This document shows, one piece after another, positions 1 through 11,700 of a stretch of 64,000 bases of DNA (position 1 is its first letter; the number at the start of each line of letters is the position of its first letter). The notes beneath the pieces were generated by a model. The model searched no databases and was not told where the DNA came from. It was given only the letters and a program-made list of their open reading frames with translations. The stretch lies in contig NC_059421.1 in NCBI RefSeq assembly GCF_905220565.1, positions 5,041,501-5,105,500 of the forward strand. Direction: 5' to 3'. The position numbers and the translations under genes were made by a program. Origin of the DNA: Melitaea cinxia (lineage: Eukaryota; Arthropoda; Insecta; Lepidoptera; Nymphalidae).

Positions 1-561
1 CTATTACTCTGATTATGTACTGTTAGTAGCGTCGCGTGCGTTCGCAACATTATCACAACGGTTCGCTTTGGTGTAATTGAGGACGAGCCGTGTAGATTTT
101 TATTTGAATGATAAAAATATAATTGCTACAAATGAGAATGTAGGTTCTGTAGTTTATAATGACTTAATTTCATTTGACAAAGAGAAAGTTTTGTACTGAA
201 TAATTAATCGTTTTGTTTCTAGTTTCGTCAGATAGTTGTTATAATGCAATTAAAGGTTTTTATAACATCTGGTAATAAAAAAATAACGTTAACGCTCATT
301 ACAAGTAAATATGTATGTGATATGATATTACGCACAAAAGTGGACGAGGATTTGGGCCTGTTACACTGGTTGTGGATAAAACAATCCTGCACCTAAGTTT
401 CGAATAGACATTAACAGAGGAGATAGAATAGGCCATTAGAATCTGTTTCTCATCAATAAATAAAATACCACTATTAGTTTAATGTTTGCGGATAGAAATA
501 TTCCATAAATACTGTGGGCTCCGATGGTAAAAAACAAAAATATATTATAAACTTTTTTTTA
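1..561. other. AT-rich DNA, no feature recognised
   Basis: No open frame of useful length and no repeat shared with the rest of the window was recognised here. Confidence 0.5.
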
Positions 562-860
562 CCCGACTGCCAAGGAAGGGTTATGTTTTTCGCGCGTATC
601 TTGTATGTATGTATGTAATATTCTTTACTACCTCATATTTCCAGAACCACTGAACGGATTTACATAATTGAGGTATCGATAGGTTTGTCTTAGCTGCCCA
701 AGTGTTCTTAGATAGGTGACATTAAAAAAAATCAAACATGGCGGCTGCGCGAAGCCATTGTAGTTAATGAAAAAAAAATTCTTTTCTCGAATACTACATT
801 ATGAGTATCAAATTGAAGGGCACAATACGAGGATTTTAAAAAGGTATATCATGATTATTA
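562..860 (+). repeat. Decayed dispersed repeat related to the 8-kb tandem monomer
   Basis: Starts near ACCCGACTGCCA, then has a TGTATGTATGTA run, a 'ccactgaacggattt' segment (typical of insect dispersed repeats) and 'catggcggctgcg' followed about 80 bp later by 'gagtatcaaattgaaggg'. The last two blocks match, in order, the 'gatggcggccgc' and 'gggtatcaaatgaaaggg' blocks of the tandem monomers at 7.94-8.53 kb, so both probably descend from one dispersed family. Limits are approximate. Confidence 0.5.
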
Positions 861-1516
861 TTACCGTAATACTAATAAAGAAATACAATATCAAAGTTTA
901 AAAAATGTGGACTTTGCTCTTTCCCACGCCTATGCCATGCCAAACTCGCCTCCTAGGCGACGATCAACTTCGGGATGTAGCCTTTCTAATAAAATACAAT
1001 GGTTAAAAAAAACATACAAATTAAATTACAAATAAAAATTAATAACGTCTTACAAATAAAAATGTTATCTACGACGTTGCATAAAGTTTCGAAGGACTAC
1101 CGTATTAATATATTTTAAATGTACAGCACAAAATGTTTGATATTTTTTTTATTTATTTCGCTGACTTTGTGTGCATATTGAATTTTTATCTTGTTCCAGC
1201 TTTTTCAGTTGATTTTCTATTAGTTGTTCTTCGCGCAGGCGGGTTTTTTGTTTTTTTTTTTAATTATTATTTTATTTAAAGCTATTTATCACATAAACAA
1301 TAATGTAATTTATTTATTACAAACATCATTAAAAAACCGCGCAGGCTTATGACAATGCTATTTAGTAACCAACGAGACAACAAATATAAAACAGTCACAC
1401 ATCTACACACCCTGCTATTAGAAGCAAGCTGGCAGTGAATAAATCAAACAAAATGATGCTCAAAATCAAATATATCACAGCTATCAAGACACAACTGTGT
1501 CAAGAAAGTGACCTTT
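861..1516. other. AT-rich DNA, no feature recognised
   Basis: Homopolymer-rich non-coding sequence; nothing could be assigned. Confidence 0.4.
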
Positions 1517-1984
1517 TAACCAACTTCCAAAAAAGGAGGAGGTTCTCAATTCGACTGTATTTTTTATTTATTTTTTAGGTATGTTACCTCAGAACTTTTG
1601 ACTGGGTGGACCGATTTCATCATTTTTTTTATCGAATGGTGGTGTGTGTCATTTGGTCCCACTTAAATTTATTTGAGATCTAACAACTACTTTTCGAGCT
1701 ATATCTAATAATGCGTTTTTACTTGACTACTTTTTCGTCGACCTACGTTTTGTTATACCGCATAACTTCTTACTGGGTGTACAGATTTTAATGATTTTTA
1801 GTTTAATCGAAAGTTGATGTTTATCATGTGGTCACATTTAAATTTCATCCTGATCTAATAACAACTTTTTGAGTAATCTTTGATAACGCGTATTTACCTG
1901 ACTATTTTTTCGTCCACCTACGTTGTATTACTTGTCGATGTAATTGAAGTCGGTTTTTTTTAATTTGCTAGCAAAAACAATTAT
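1517..1984 (+). repeat. Family D element, copy 1 (AACCGACTTC...GAAGTCGGTT)
   Basis: Begins AACCAACTTCCAAAAAAGG (one change from the family start) and ends TTGAAGTCGGTT, a T run, then the small palindrome TTTGCTAGCAAA and ACAATTAT. The start and the GAAGTCGGTT block are inverted copies of each other. At least seven copies lie in this window. The sub-terminal inverted block plus a hairpin close to the 3' end resembles non-autonomous Helentron-like (HINE) architecture, but this is inference: no helicase or Rep sequence is visible in any copy. Confidence 0.7.
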
Positions 1985-2222
1985 AAGTTTACTTTTTAAA
2001 TTAATTTGCGAAATACTTTTAATCAATTCAGACGGTAGATTATTTATCAAACGGTGAAACAGGCTCTTAGTCGGAAGGGAGACCATGGAGGACCAGGGAG
2101 GCAATGACTGGGAATAATAGTGCAAAAAGAAGGCATAAGCTTACTAAATGCATAAATTTTAATAAAATAATTGTTATATGTTACTGTGTGCAATAAAGTT
2201 ATTTATTATTATTATTATAATT

Positions 2223-2470
2223 TAGTGAACTAAAAGGAGCTCCTCTGTACACCTACAATAAATAGCGTAGTATTCGTTCGAAAAGGCGGGCCAAACGTCG
2301 GGGCGTCACAGTTGCATTCGTTAGCGATCCCGTGGCGCCACGCTATGACGATGAGGGCACCGCTGGATTTTAGTGGGTAGTCCGTGAGTGTTCTGTCCGC
2401 GCCGGGAGCCCAATACTCCCGTCGCCTTCGGGCGGTGGGGCAAGTGCGTAAATGTATTTCCAAGCTTAAA
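2223..2470. other. GC-rich island, origin unknown
   Basis: About 250 bp of sharply higher GC in AT-rich surroundings, including 'gtggcgccac' and 'gcgccgggagccc'. The minus strand is open for 77 codons (2463-2230), but the product has no recognisable domain. No second copy was noticed in the window. It may be a fragment of a GC-rich retroelement. Confidence 0.4.
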
Positions 2471-4555
2471 AAAAAGTATTCGTTCGAGATATAATTATAA
2501 TCAAATTAAGAAGGTAGTTCACAAAAAACGCCGCCAATCAGTCGTCATATACGAATTATTATAATTTTGTTAATTTTAATATACATAAGTTTATTTCTCC
2601 ACTTAAAGTAATAAAACACCACTAACGCTCCCGCGTATTTCCACTATGATTTAATAACAGTTATAAAATTAAAGACAGTAATTATTTCATTAAGTTAGAA
2701 ACAAATATGTTATGACATATATATTTTATATCAGTATATATTTTACATTGATACACGTCTATGATATCGTGTCTGTGATATAACTATAATATCGTGATTA
2801 TTTATGTATGGAAAAATTTTAATGGTATGTTTGTATGTATATATATTTGAATCTTCATATTGTAGACTTTCTATCCGTCGCTACTAAATCTTATCCCGTG
2901 CCCAAAGGTTTTCTTTAAGGAATCGCTCTTCACCGGTATTTGGCCTTTGTACATCTTTGTTTTTATTTGCAACTTGTTTGTTTGTATTTTGGCGTACAAT
3001 AAAAGTATTAAATTAAATAATATGCCGACCTTAACAATGTTTTTAAATACGAGTTACTAAAATGTTACTTGTTTTATTATTTTTTTATATATACGACATA
3101 AGAAAATATTTATTTATAATTATTGTCAAGTTATGTTTTGTCACACCTGCTGTTAAAATTTGTAGCATTTGTAACGGTTTAAGCTAAAATCAGCAATAAG
3201 CTGCGTCTACAGCCTTTTTGCTAACACTTTAGTACGCTAAATTCTTTGATTATTTTTTTGTAAATTTGTATTATTTTTTTAAATATCTTTACTATATCAA
3301 TCATGCACCATTTTTTTGATACTAACCATATTTGAGCTTTACCACTTTAGACTGATTACTTCTTTAGGTAAAATAAATTGTTCAATAAACTAACAGTTAT
3401 TTTGTGTTTGATTCCAAAACAAATTAAACTAACTAACTATCAATTACTCAAATAAAATAATGAACAGTTAGCATTATTAAATAAAAGAAACGTATATTTA
3501 CAAGACGATAATATCGGGTTTCAATAAATACGAGTAAAAAATACAAGTTTACGGCGAAACCTCGCAGTTACAGAAATAAAAAAAAAACCTAGTTAATTTA
3601 GCACCGATCGTAAAACTAAGATGCTCGTAAACTGAAACAGAAAATAACATGATCACCGGGAAATTGCATCTGAACTAAATTCAACGTTAAAATGACCGTT
3701 AACTATCCAGAACTAAGGTATTAACTTTATAATTTAAAACAGTTATATTAGTTTTCATTAACGTTTTTAAGCAGAATTATTTTTTATTGCACTGTACGAT
3801 TGTCTAAAAAAACTAATTTTTTAAAATAAGGAATGGGTTTTATGACCAACTGAGCTTAAAAAAAGTCTGTACTTTTACTAATAAAAGTGTTTGGAACTTA
3901 AAATATTATTAATGTTTTTTTCGCAGACATAAAAGATATTATATAAAAAATTTCAATATTGCGATAATTGCTTGATTGCACTATCGATTGCACGGTACCG
4001 TTTATATATAACAAATGAATTGCAGCGGTTTTGCTTAGTTATTTCTATAAGCACTTTTTGCACTAAAACCACGTCTTAAACAGTTGATTTTAATATTTCA
4101 ATTCAATTATTGCAGCGTTATCGCTCATGCTATCGTTTCTAATTTTTGCTATCGTTTACCTATCGCAAGTTTCATCTCTAGGCAAAAAAAATGTGCTTAA
4201 ATGAACAAGACTAAATACCAGATTTAATACGTGATTTTTGATTATACTTCTCTTCATATCCATTTAAGCGAAATAAAAGTAAAAAATAAAACAAATAAAA
4301 AATGTATAATGTCAATAGTATATGAAGCATTGACGGCTCAACGCTATCTATATCATTTGACTAGACAAATGTCTTCGCTACCGGAGGGCGAATCCGACTT
4401 TTTTCGTTGACAGTATATTACTGTACAAAGAGAAAGGGTAAGGGTCTGCTTACATTTGATGACATTTATTACTATTTAAATATTGACGGAAACCCTATTA
4501 TAATCACGAATAATTATGATAATAATATAGGTCTTAGTCATTTTAGTATATAATA
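2471..4555. other. AT-rich DNA, no feature recognised
   Basis: About 2 kb with no gene, no long repeat and no structured RNA that I could identify. Confidence 0.4.
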
Positions 4556-4566
4556 TATGGCATCAG

Positions 4567-4803
4567 TCAGTCAGTTCATCCCATCGCGGTTCAAAGCTGG
4601 ACATTCGCTTCTCCAAGTTCACACCTTGGTTTTCCACAATCCTCGTTCCGCCTTCACTGGCAATCTTACATTCCATGTTTGCCCACACTGCGTTTTCCAA
4701 CACGAGGTCTCTTCTCCAGGCCTGCTGCAGAGGCATCGGGGCATCGGTCTTGCAACACATAATATGACCAGCCCACTGCCATTCTAACTTGCTAACCATA
4801 ATT
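4567..4803 (-). pseudogene. Decayed LINE ORF C-terminus (possibly RTE-type)
   Basis: On the minus strand the frame reads KLEWQWAGHI followed by arginine- and tryptophan-containing sequence. A 'K-x-x-W-x-WAGHI' block is typical of the extreme C-terminus of RTE-type and related non-LTR retrotransposon proteins. Everything upstream (RT, endonuclease) is missing, so this is a 5'-truncated, mutated remnant with no expected function. The family is inferred from this short block only. Confidence 0.45.
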
Positions 4804-4847
4804 AATAATAAGCATATAGCATGCATAGCTAGAATTATGTCGGTCAA

Positions 4848-6097
4848 AATATAACATGCAACTTACAGACACGAATAATAAAAGTGACATTGTTAAACGA
4901 AACATATAGCCATTTTTTTCTTCTAATTACGGCTAAAGTTCATAAATTCACATTTTTTGATATAATTAAGTATTCAATGTATGTACACGACGTCTTATGA
5001 AGAAAAAAAACGAAAGTTTGTCGTAGAGTGAAAATTTCCATTGATTTCATATCGGGCCTTCGGTAGCTTAATTAGCAGCAATTAGCATCTGCAATGGGTC
5101 TCACAAAAAAAAACGAGTTCACGGTTTTATTACACGTATACTGTACGTTCATTAAAAGTTTTGAATATTTATGTATTAAGTAGTATACTAAAAACAACAT
5201 TAATTTATTTCTATTATTAAATTTAAAATGCTAAAGACATTTTTAACAACAGACTATTGAAACTTTACTAAGAGACCAAAATATTCAATGAGGTTTTAAA
5301 TTAATTTCAGATAATTATCCTGTTATTTGAAAAAACGTAATGTATTATCACCTAAAACTCTCTTAAAACCGCTGTTTAACACGCAAATTTTTTTAAAGAA
5401 AAGATGTAATTACTGAAATTATTGTTAAAAAAATATATCTACAAAATATAAAATAAAGTCTACACCAGTATGAACGTCACCTAACATATCATAAAATAAT
5501 GATATCAGGCGATGATAAGTCAATAGTATTTATGGTTTAAATTTCAAGGCTCTATTGATGTTGAAGTCGTGACAGTGATACGAATCTGTATTTAAACAAT
5601 CTCTATTAAACAAATAACTATTGTGTACTGAACGAAATTGAACTTTAAGTTTGTGTAAATATGGCTGATAATGTATTTTTATGTTGTATCGATTTTGAAG
5701 GTAGCCGGTATGTGGTGTTTCTAAGTACCGACATATTTTACTATTGATACGCCCCGGCTTCGTTTAATTGTTATTTATAAATAATTATGATATTATCTAC
5801 GTGTTAAATGTCGGTACTATTTTGTATTTAGTAGAATTTTAAGTGTATAAGTTTAGTAATTATGTTTGGTATCGGACAAAAATTTTAGATCGACAAGGCA
5901 CCAGCTTTCAAAAAAAAAAAGGAATCATCAAAATGGGTACACCCAGTAAATATCCATGAGGTAACACATAAAATAAATAATATTTGGTAACAATAAATTC
6001 GGTATAGTTTGTTTTGTCACGATTATTGAAACAAAATTGGAAAAAATGTAACTAACAAAAATATGGACAAATGTCTGAAATAAATTATTATTATAAT
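4848..6097. other. AT-rich DNA, no feature recognised
   Basis: No gene recognised. The block near 5,930-5,960 ('gtacacccagtaaa') is a weak echo of family D interior sequence; the rest is unassigned. Confidence 0.4.
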
Positions 6098-6305
6098 ATA
6101 CTAGCTGACCCGGCGAACTTCGTATCGCCTAACAGTCGATTCTTTAATTTTATTAATTTTATTTTTTTAGAATTTTTCTCTCCGTAAGAACCATCCTCGT
6201 ACTTCAAGGAATATTTAAAAAAAAGAATTAGCGAAATCGGTCCAATCGTTCTCGAGTTTTGCGCTTAGCAACACATTCAGCGACTCATTTTTATATTATA
6301 GATTA
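6098..6305 (+). repeat. Dispersed repeat 'ctagctgacccggcgaacttcgt' type (family F)
   Basis: Begins ACTAGCTGACCCGGCGAACT and ends in 'tttatattatagatt', a sequence type common in insect genomes. A second 5' end is at 60,427. It contains the 'cggtccaatcgttctcgagt' block also seen inverted and degraded at about 10,690-10,720. Confidence 0.6.
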
Positions 6306-6534
6306 TTATTGTAAAAAATTCGGTCGACTTGAGAACCTCCTTCTTTTTAAAGTCGATTAAAAGTATTGTAGTAGTTGGTTAAGGAAAACATCGACCCCAG
6401 CCTGATTTTACTGTGTAGGTCATTTACATTCCAAGAATACACTCCCACAGTTCCTATTTGTTTTCATAATGTTATATTTCCTAAGTTGTCTATTGAACGA
6501 AAAAGGAGGCAAAAAAAATGTTTTGACGACGTGT

Positions 6535-6690
6535 TTTAGCGCAACAGTCACAGGGCTGGCTAATGGCTGTTGAGCTAACGGTTGTGGATTCGATCTCCGC
6601 ACATAGAAAACATTATTTTGTATCGGCCATACAGATACTTGCTATGGTTTTGGCGTTTGCGCTTGTGTATTGTGTGTATTTCTGGACATG
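6535..6690 (+). repeat. tRNA-derived SINE head (Metulj-type)
   Basis: Contains a box-B-like 'ggattcgatctccgc', then 'tcggccatacagatactt' and a 'ggttttggcgtttg' block. These are in the order of the tRNA head and proximal body of the near-complete copy at 45.1-45.5 kb. Diverged and 3'-incomplete. Confidence 0.65.
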
Positions 6691-6707
6691 ATCACGATTA
6701 GCTTTTA

Positions 6708-7025
6708 ATATCCCACTGCTAGGCTTAGGACTATATCCCAACGTAGAAGAATCAGAGCTTACTAATACTGCTCCACTGCGGGTTGGTGGGTATATTCCTT
6801 ACTAACGTGAGTTACTTTATGAGTAACTATCGCTATCAGGTGTATAGGATAACAACCAAGACCGTCAGAATTACGTGCTCTCCGAGGCACGGTGGGGAGA
6901 CACACAAGGATAGACAACCAGACCGGAAATAAATGTTTGTATAAGCACAAATATCCACTCGAACCCGTGACCTCTGGTGTTTATGCGCCGCCGACTCGGT
7001 ATACGCACTATTATACCAGAGGGAT
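6708..7025 (-). repeat. tRNA-derived SINE, inverted (Metulj-type)
   Basis: Reading the minus strand: a degraded tRNA-like head (7,025 down to about 6,950), 'gtgtgtctccccaccgtgcc', 'ggagagcacgtaattctgac', and the 3' motif 'cctagcagtgggatatt'. It lies head-to-tail against an opposite-orientation SINE head immediately upstream. Short open frames across it are accidental. Confidence 0.75.
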
Positions 7026-7088
7026 CATTTCGAAACCCAAGAGTAAATCCCAGTTGGGGCCGTTGTGTGTGAGGCGTTTATTAATGAA

Positions 7089-7392
7089 CTAGGTTTGCCC
7101 GCGACATCGTCCATGTGGAATTTAACAAAAAAGTTATTGTTAAGTTCGCAGAGTTATAAGATAAAAAAATATCTAAGAAAAAGTAGCCTAGGTTACTTCT
7201 TACTATATCAGCTATCTGCTAACGAAAGTCCCGTCAAAATCCGTCCAGCCGTTTCTGACATAGACAGACAGGCAAATTGTAAAAAAAAAAAATTGGTATA
7301 TGTATCGTATATACATCCATATCCATTTAGTAAAAACGCTTATTTTAATATTAAAAACAGACACTCCAATTTTATTTATTTGCATAGATGTA
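7089..7392 (+). repeat. Dispersed repeat family C, copy 1
   Basis: Runs from 'ctaggtttgcccgcgacat' through 'gtagcctaggttacttctta' and 'tcagctatctgctaacgaaa' to 'gacactccaattttattta'. Further copies lie at 11.43 kb (inverted), 25.36 kb and 58.15 kb. The two overlapping open frames here are not conserved in other copies and are not genes. Confidence 0.7.
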
Positions 7393-7937
7393 TAGATGTG
7401 AAAATTTGTGTTTTGTGATTAAAATATGAAAGAAACGGTCTTTTTAATTTTTCGCTTTCTTTCCGAGGAGTGTATCTCAGAAGGAATTTTGAGATGCGTC
7501 AGTTCATCAATCCAATGAATAGCGATGTCTGAAGATTTCATACGTCATCTTCATGTGTCTTTGATGTTAATGAGAAAGCCTCATGCGTCTAGACAAGGGT
7601 TTATGTTCAGGGTTGGAAAGATGTAATAAAGAACTAATAGCTTTGTAGACATAATTACGTATTTCTACGTCATTTAAAACTATCAGTAATAATAATAATA
7701 GTCAAGTTATCCTACAGTCATAATTAAAATTGAGTTAAAACTATTGGCTTGTGTATCTTTAAGCGGTTTTATTTAGCTCACCCCGTTTGTTTTTTATTTT
7801 ATTTATTATTTATTCTTGGGTCAAATTTAGTAATTCAAATTTCACCCTCTTCCTGTCAGCCGATTAATCTGAAATTTTGTATACACTTTGGATTTTGGTG
7901 ACAATACAATTATGTTTATTCATTATCATTATAAATT

Positions 7938-8530
7938 CAAGATGGCCGCCGCTACAAAATGGCGGATAATTTATGTTTTATTAATCCCATCAATATGGGT
8001 ATCAAATGAAAGGGCTCAACAAGCAGAATACAATATACTATAAAAAATTGAAATCCAAGATGGCGGCCGCTACAAAATGGCGGATAACGTAGGTTTTATC
8101 AATCCCATCAATATGGGTATCAAATGAAAGGGCTCAACAAGCAGAATACAATATACTATAAAAAATTGAAATACAAGATGGCGGCCGCTACAAAATGGCG
8201 GATAACGTAGGTTTTATCGATCCCATCAATATGGGTATCAAATGAAAGTGCTCAACCAGTATAATCAATGTACTATATAAAATTAAAATCCAAGATGGCG
8301 GCCTCTACAAAATGGCGGATAACTTAGGTTTTATCAATCCCATCAACATGGGTATCAAATGAAAGGTCTCAACAAGTAGAATACAATTTACTATGCAAAA
8401 TTGAAATCTAAGCTGGCCACCGCTACCAAATGTCTGATAACAATTTTTTATCAATCCCACCAATATGGGTATCAAATAAAAGGGCTTGATAAGAAGAATA
8501 CAGTGCACTACACAACCTCAATATTTAAGA
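7938..8530. repeat. 117-118-bp tandem array, 5 monomers
   Basis: The block 'aagatggcggccgctac' (with variants) recurs at about 7938, 8056, 8173, 8291, 8408 and 8526, a period of 117-118 bp. Within each monomer 'cccatcaatatgggtatcaa' follows at fixed distance. Monomers 2 and 3 are almost identical; monomers 4 and 5 decay progressively. Each monomer has a GC-rich NotI-like core (GCGGCCGC) in AT-rich DNA. The reading frame across it is not conserved. Confidence 0.9.
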
Positions 8531-8600
8531 TGGGCCTTGCAATAATGAAGCACTAAATGAATTAAACAGAATGCGAAATAAAAACTAAAAACTAGAAAAT

Positions 8601-9355
8601 AAAAATAGGTAAAAAAACTTTTTAAGTTAAACGGTTTTATGTTAAACATACATTGCAATGTTTAAGATAAATGTACTAAAAACAAAAAATAATAAAATAG
8701 ATACAGTCGTGGGAATTATAAACATATGCATAGACTAGACTAAAATAAAACCGTGGGGCACGTCAATTGTCTACAAATTATCGACTTAATGTGCGATAGA
8801 AGAATCGTTTAATTCGTCGTTAAAATAGGCAGTTGGCCCGCAGACGGTGAGGAAATTACTTAGTATTTTCTTGCTCATGGAAATTCCAATAGTTATACAC
8901 TCCATGTAAATAAAAGAGATGTTTCAACTAGTTTATCGTTGGATATTCACACTGCTGACTGGCGAGGAATCGTTTCACTGCTCGTAGTTTGTCTTTAATC
9001 GACAAAACATATGATAAAAGTACTACTCGCTCACCACTATGAAACCCTAAAACTCGCTTATAATCGAGCTTGCTAGCTTGTTTCCACATTCTAGCCCTAC
9101 TTATCACACGTCCATCGTTGTCGGTTGAACAACTGCCTAATTATAGTGTAACATTACAAAACAAACATTTTAATCAACGATTGTAGACAATTGACGTGCC
9201 CCACGGTTTTATTTTAGTCTAGTCTATGCATATGTTTATAATTCCCACGACTGTATCTATTTTATTATTTTTTGGTTTTTAGTACATTTATCTTAAACAT
9301 TGCAATGTATGTTTAACATAAAACCGTTTAACTTAAAAAGTTTTTTTACCTATTT
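8601..9355. mobile_element. Non-autonomous DNA element with ~180-bp terminal inverted repeats
   Basis: Sequence 8601-8781 is repeated as its reverse complement at 9175-9355 with few differences. Outer ends are AAATAGGTAAAAAAACTTTT; inner ends read 'gacgtgccccacggtttt' on one side and its complement on the other. The ~390-bp middle has no coding potential. Such long TIRs without an ORF indicate a foldback or MITE-like derivative. I could not fix a target duplication in the A/T-rich flanks, so the superfamily is unknown. It abuts the tandem array. Confidence 0.85.
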
Positions 9356-9413
9356 TTTTTTTATCTTTAACTTATATGAATGCAAAATCAATTACAATTG
9401 TACCAAATTTACC

Positions 9414-9624
9414 TTATATATAAAAATTCTCGTGTCACAATGTTAGTTACAATACTCCTCCGAAACGGCTGGACCGATTTTTATGAAATTTTGTGTGTAT
9501 ATTGGATAGGTCTAAGAATTGACCAACATCTATAATGTTTCATACTCCTAAGTTATAAGTGGGGGGAATTAAGGGGTTTAGTAACATAATCTGGCTAAAC
9601 AACGTTTTCGGGGTCAGCTAATTT
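9414..9624 (+). repeat. Dispersed repeat family E, copy 1
   Basis: Starts 'tatataaaaattctcgtgtc', continues 'ctcctccgaaacggctggac', 'gaccaacatctataatg', and ends '..cggggtcagctaattt'. Other copies are at 24.48 kb and 49.84 kb; the last is split by two large insertions, and this copy shows its unbroken order. Confidence 0.8.
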
Positions 9625-9741
9625 TAATACAAAAAAAAAATCCAACTGAGACTCTCTATTTATAGGCAACTTAACCTATCTTTATATGTCTTGAACTATG
9701 TTGACTTAAACTAACAAACATTAAGTTATTAACTTTGTATG

Positions 9742-9746
<5 letters not shown>

Positions 9747-9789
<43 letters not shown>
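9747..9789. repeat. (AT)n microsatellite
   Basis: About 43 bp of uninterrupted AT dinucleotides. Confidence 0.95.
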
Positions 9790-9792
<3 letters not shown>

Positions 9793-10200
9793 GATAATTT
9801 TGACCAACAGTAAGAAAGAAAGATATTTATTTTGGACTTTACACAATACACAAACATTATTTTTTTTTAACACACAATATAATGAAAAATATTGTAAAAA
9901 TATACTTAAAATAATACATTACATTTACAGTAAAATACTAAAAATAGTACTACTCGGCAAAGACTTCGTTACCGTGGCATGGTATGACGTCGTGCTACGG
10001 CACTTTGCTGTATTGTGTTAATACAACGCGTCGAAGTGATTCAAGAGACGATGGGAACGCCTTGCTTTTATACTAATTAAATTAGTGAATCACTTTCGAA
10101 CAGTGACATCAAATTTGAAATAAATTATAAAAAGTCATAATTTTTAAAAGTATTCTCGAACAATGACATAACGCGGTCATCAAAATAGATCAAATCTTAA

Positions 10201-10622
10201 ATAATTGTGTTTGGCGGCAAACGAAGAAAAACCGGCTTCAATTATATCGACAAGTAATAAATACAACGTACGTAGACGAAAAAATAGTAAAGTAAATACG
10301 CATTATCAAAGATTACTCCAAAAGTTGTAATCAGATGTCGATGAAATTTAAATGTGACCACATGATAAACATTGGCTTTCGATTAAATTAAAAATCATTA
10401 AAATCGGTACACCCGATAAAAAGCTATGCGAATTTTTGAGAGTTTCCGTCGATTTCGTTGGAATCGCATCATCAGAACCTGGTTTCCTTATCATGTTAAA
10501 AAAGAATTATCAAAATTGGTTCATAAACGACGGAGTTATCCCCGAACATACGCAATATATATATATATATATAAATATATACGGTCGAATTGAGTAACCT
10601 TCTCCTTTTTTAAGTCGGTTAA
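10201..10622 (-). repeat. Family D element, copy 2
   Basis: Inverted copy. It opens with the 3' hairpin end 'ataattgtgtttggcggcaa' and 'aaaaccggcttcaatt', and closes with 'cctttttttaagtcggtt'-type sequence. It holds an internal (TA)n tract at 10,554-10,573. Confidence 0.75.
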
Positions 10623-11214
10623 AAAGCAATCATTCGCTTGACGTACTGCTCAGCAACTCTCAAGAACGGTTCTCTCAGGAAGCTGCTCAAAACTCGAGAA
10701 CGGTTGGATCAATTAAGGTTTTTTTTAAAGTCGACTAATTATTTCTAGAAGGTTCTTATGAAATGAAAAATTTAGAAAATTGCATTTAAAACGCCCGTGT
10801 AAATACTTCTACTGCTATACACAAAAGTTTTCTCGACGAAGTAGTGTGGCTTTTAGTGATAAAGTCGCCTTTTTAAATCTTCTATCACTACTCCGTTTAT
10901 TGAAATATCGTTGTTTAAAGTAAAAAAATATTTATATAATAAAAAGAAAAGCAAATAAAATTAGGTAAACTATTTAATATTCTCTACGTGATCCACCAAA
11001 ATTCTAACAAACATATGAACGCCTTTTTGAGCTCTCTCGACGATTACGACACTAATGTGTGAGACACGACAGCGAAATGTCACGGACAGATGCATTATTT
11101 TTAATATCGTTTAAATGATATGCTGGTCGTATCAATCTTCGATCGATACGATATCTCTCACTGATCGTCTTTTGAGCACACAGCAGAAAATATCTTGTTC
11201 ATAATCTGGAGCAG

Positions 11215-11300
11215 TCAACTGGGAAAGTACTACAACCTTAGAACATTTCACAGCTAAATAATACTCATAATTTCACAGCTAAATAATACTTATTGAGATT
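11215..11300 (+). repeat. Family B fragment with a short tandem duplication
   Basis: 'tttcacagctaaataatact' occurs twice in tandem (about 28-bp period). The block 'cagctaaataatact' is part of family B copies at 16.5 and 23.1 kb. Confidence 0.55.
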
Positions 11301-11429
11301 ATGTAAAAGAATAATTATTGACAATAAACTTCGCAGTTGCTTTTTTTAAGAAAATTCAATCACTACAAATTTGGTGATGTCTTGCTTGAAATACAGCGTT
11401 ACTAAATCCAAACATCTATAATATTATAT

Positions 11430-11700
11430 TATCTATACAAATAAATAAAATTGGAGTGTCTGTTTGTAATATTAAAATAACTGCTTTTTACTAAATGCAT
11501 ATGGATGTATACACGGTACATATACCAAAATAACATTTTTTATAATTTTCCGGCTAATCTCTGAAATTGCTGGACGAATTTTGGCGGGACTTTCACTGGC
11601 AGATAGCTGATGTGATAAGGAGTAACTTAGGCTACTTTTATTTTAGAAATATATTTATTTTATAACTCTGCGAACTGAACTTTAAATTTATTATGCCATA
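11430..11700 (-). repeat. Dispersed repeat family C, copy 2
   Basis: Inverted: starts 'ataaataaaattggagtgtc' and runs through 'ggcgggactttcactggcag' and 'taaggagtaacttaggctac', the complements of family C blocks at 7.1-7.4 kb. Confidence 0.75.

Noticed and set aside
7065..7418. 117-codon plus-strand frame as a gene
   Set aside because: Lies inside family C; the other three family C copies do not keep the frame.
7938..8530. CRISPR-like array
   Set aside because: Monomers are contiguous 117-118-bp tandem units without unique spacers, in an animal genome.
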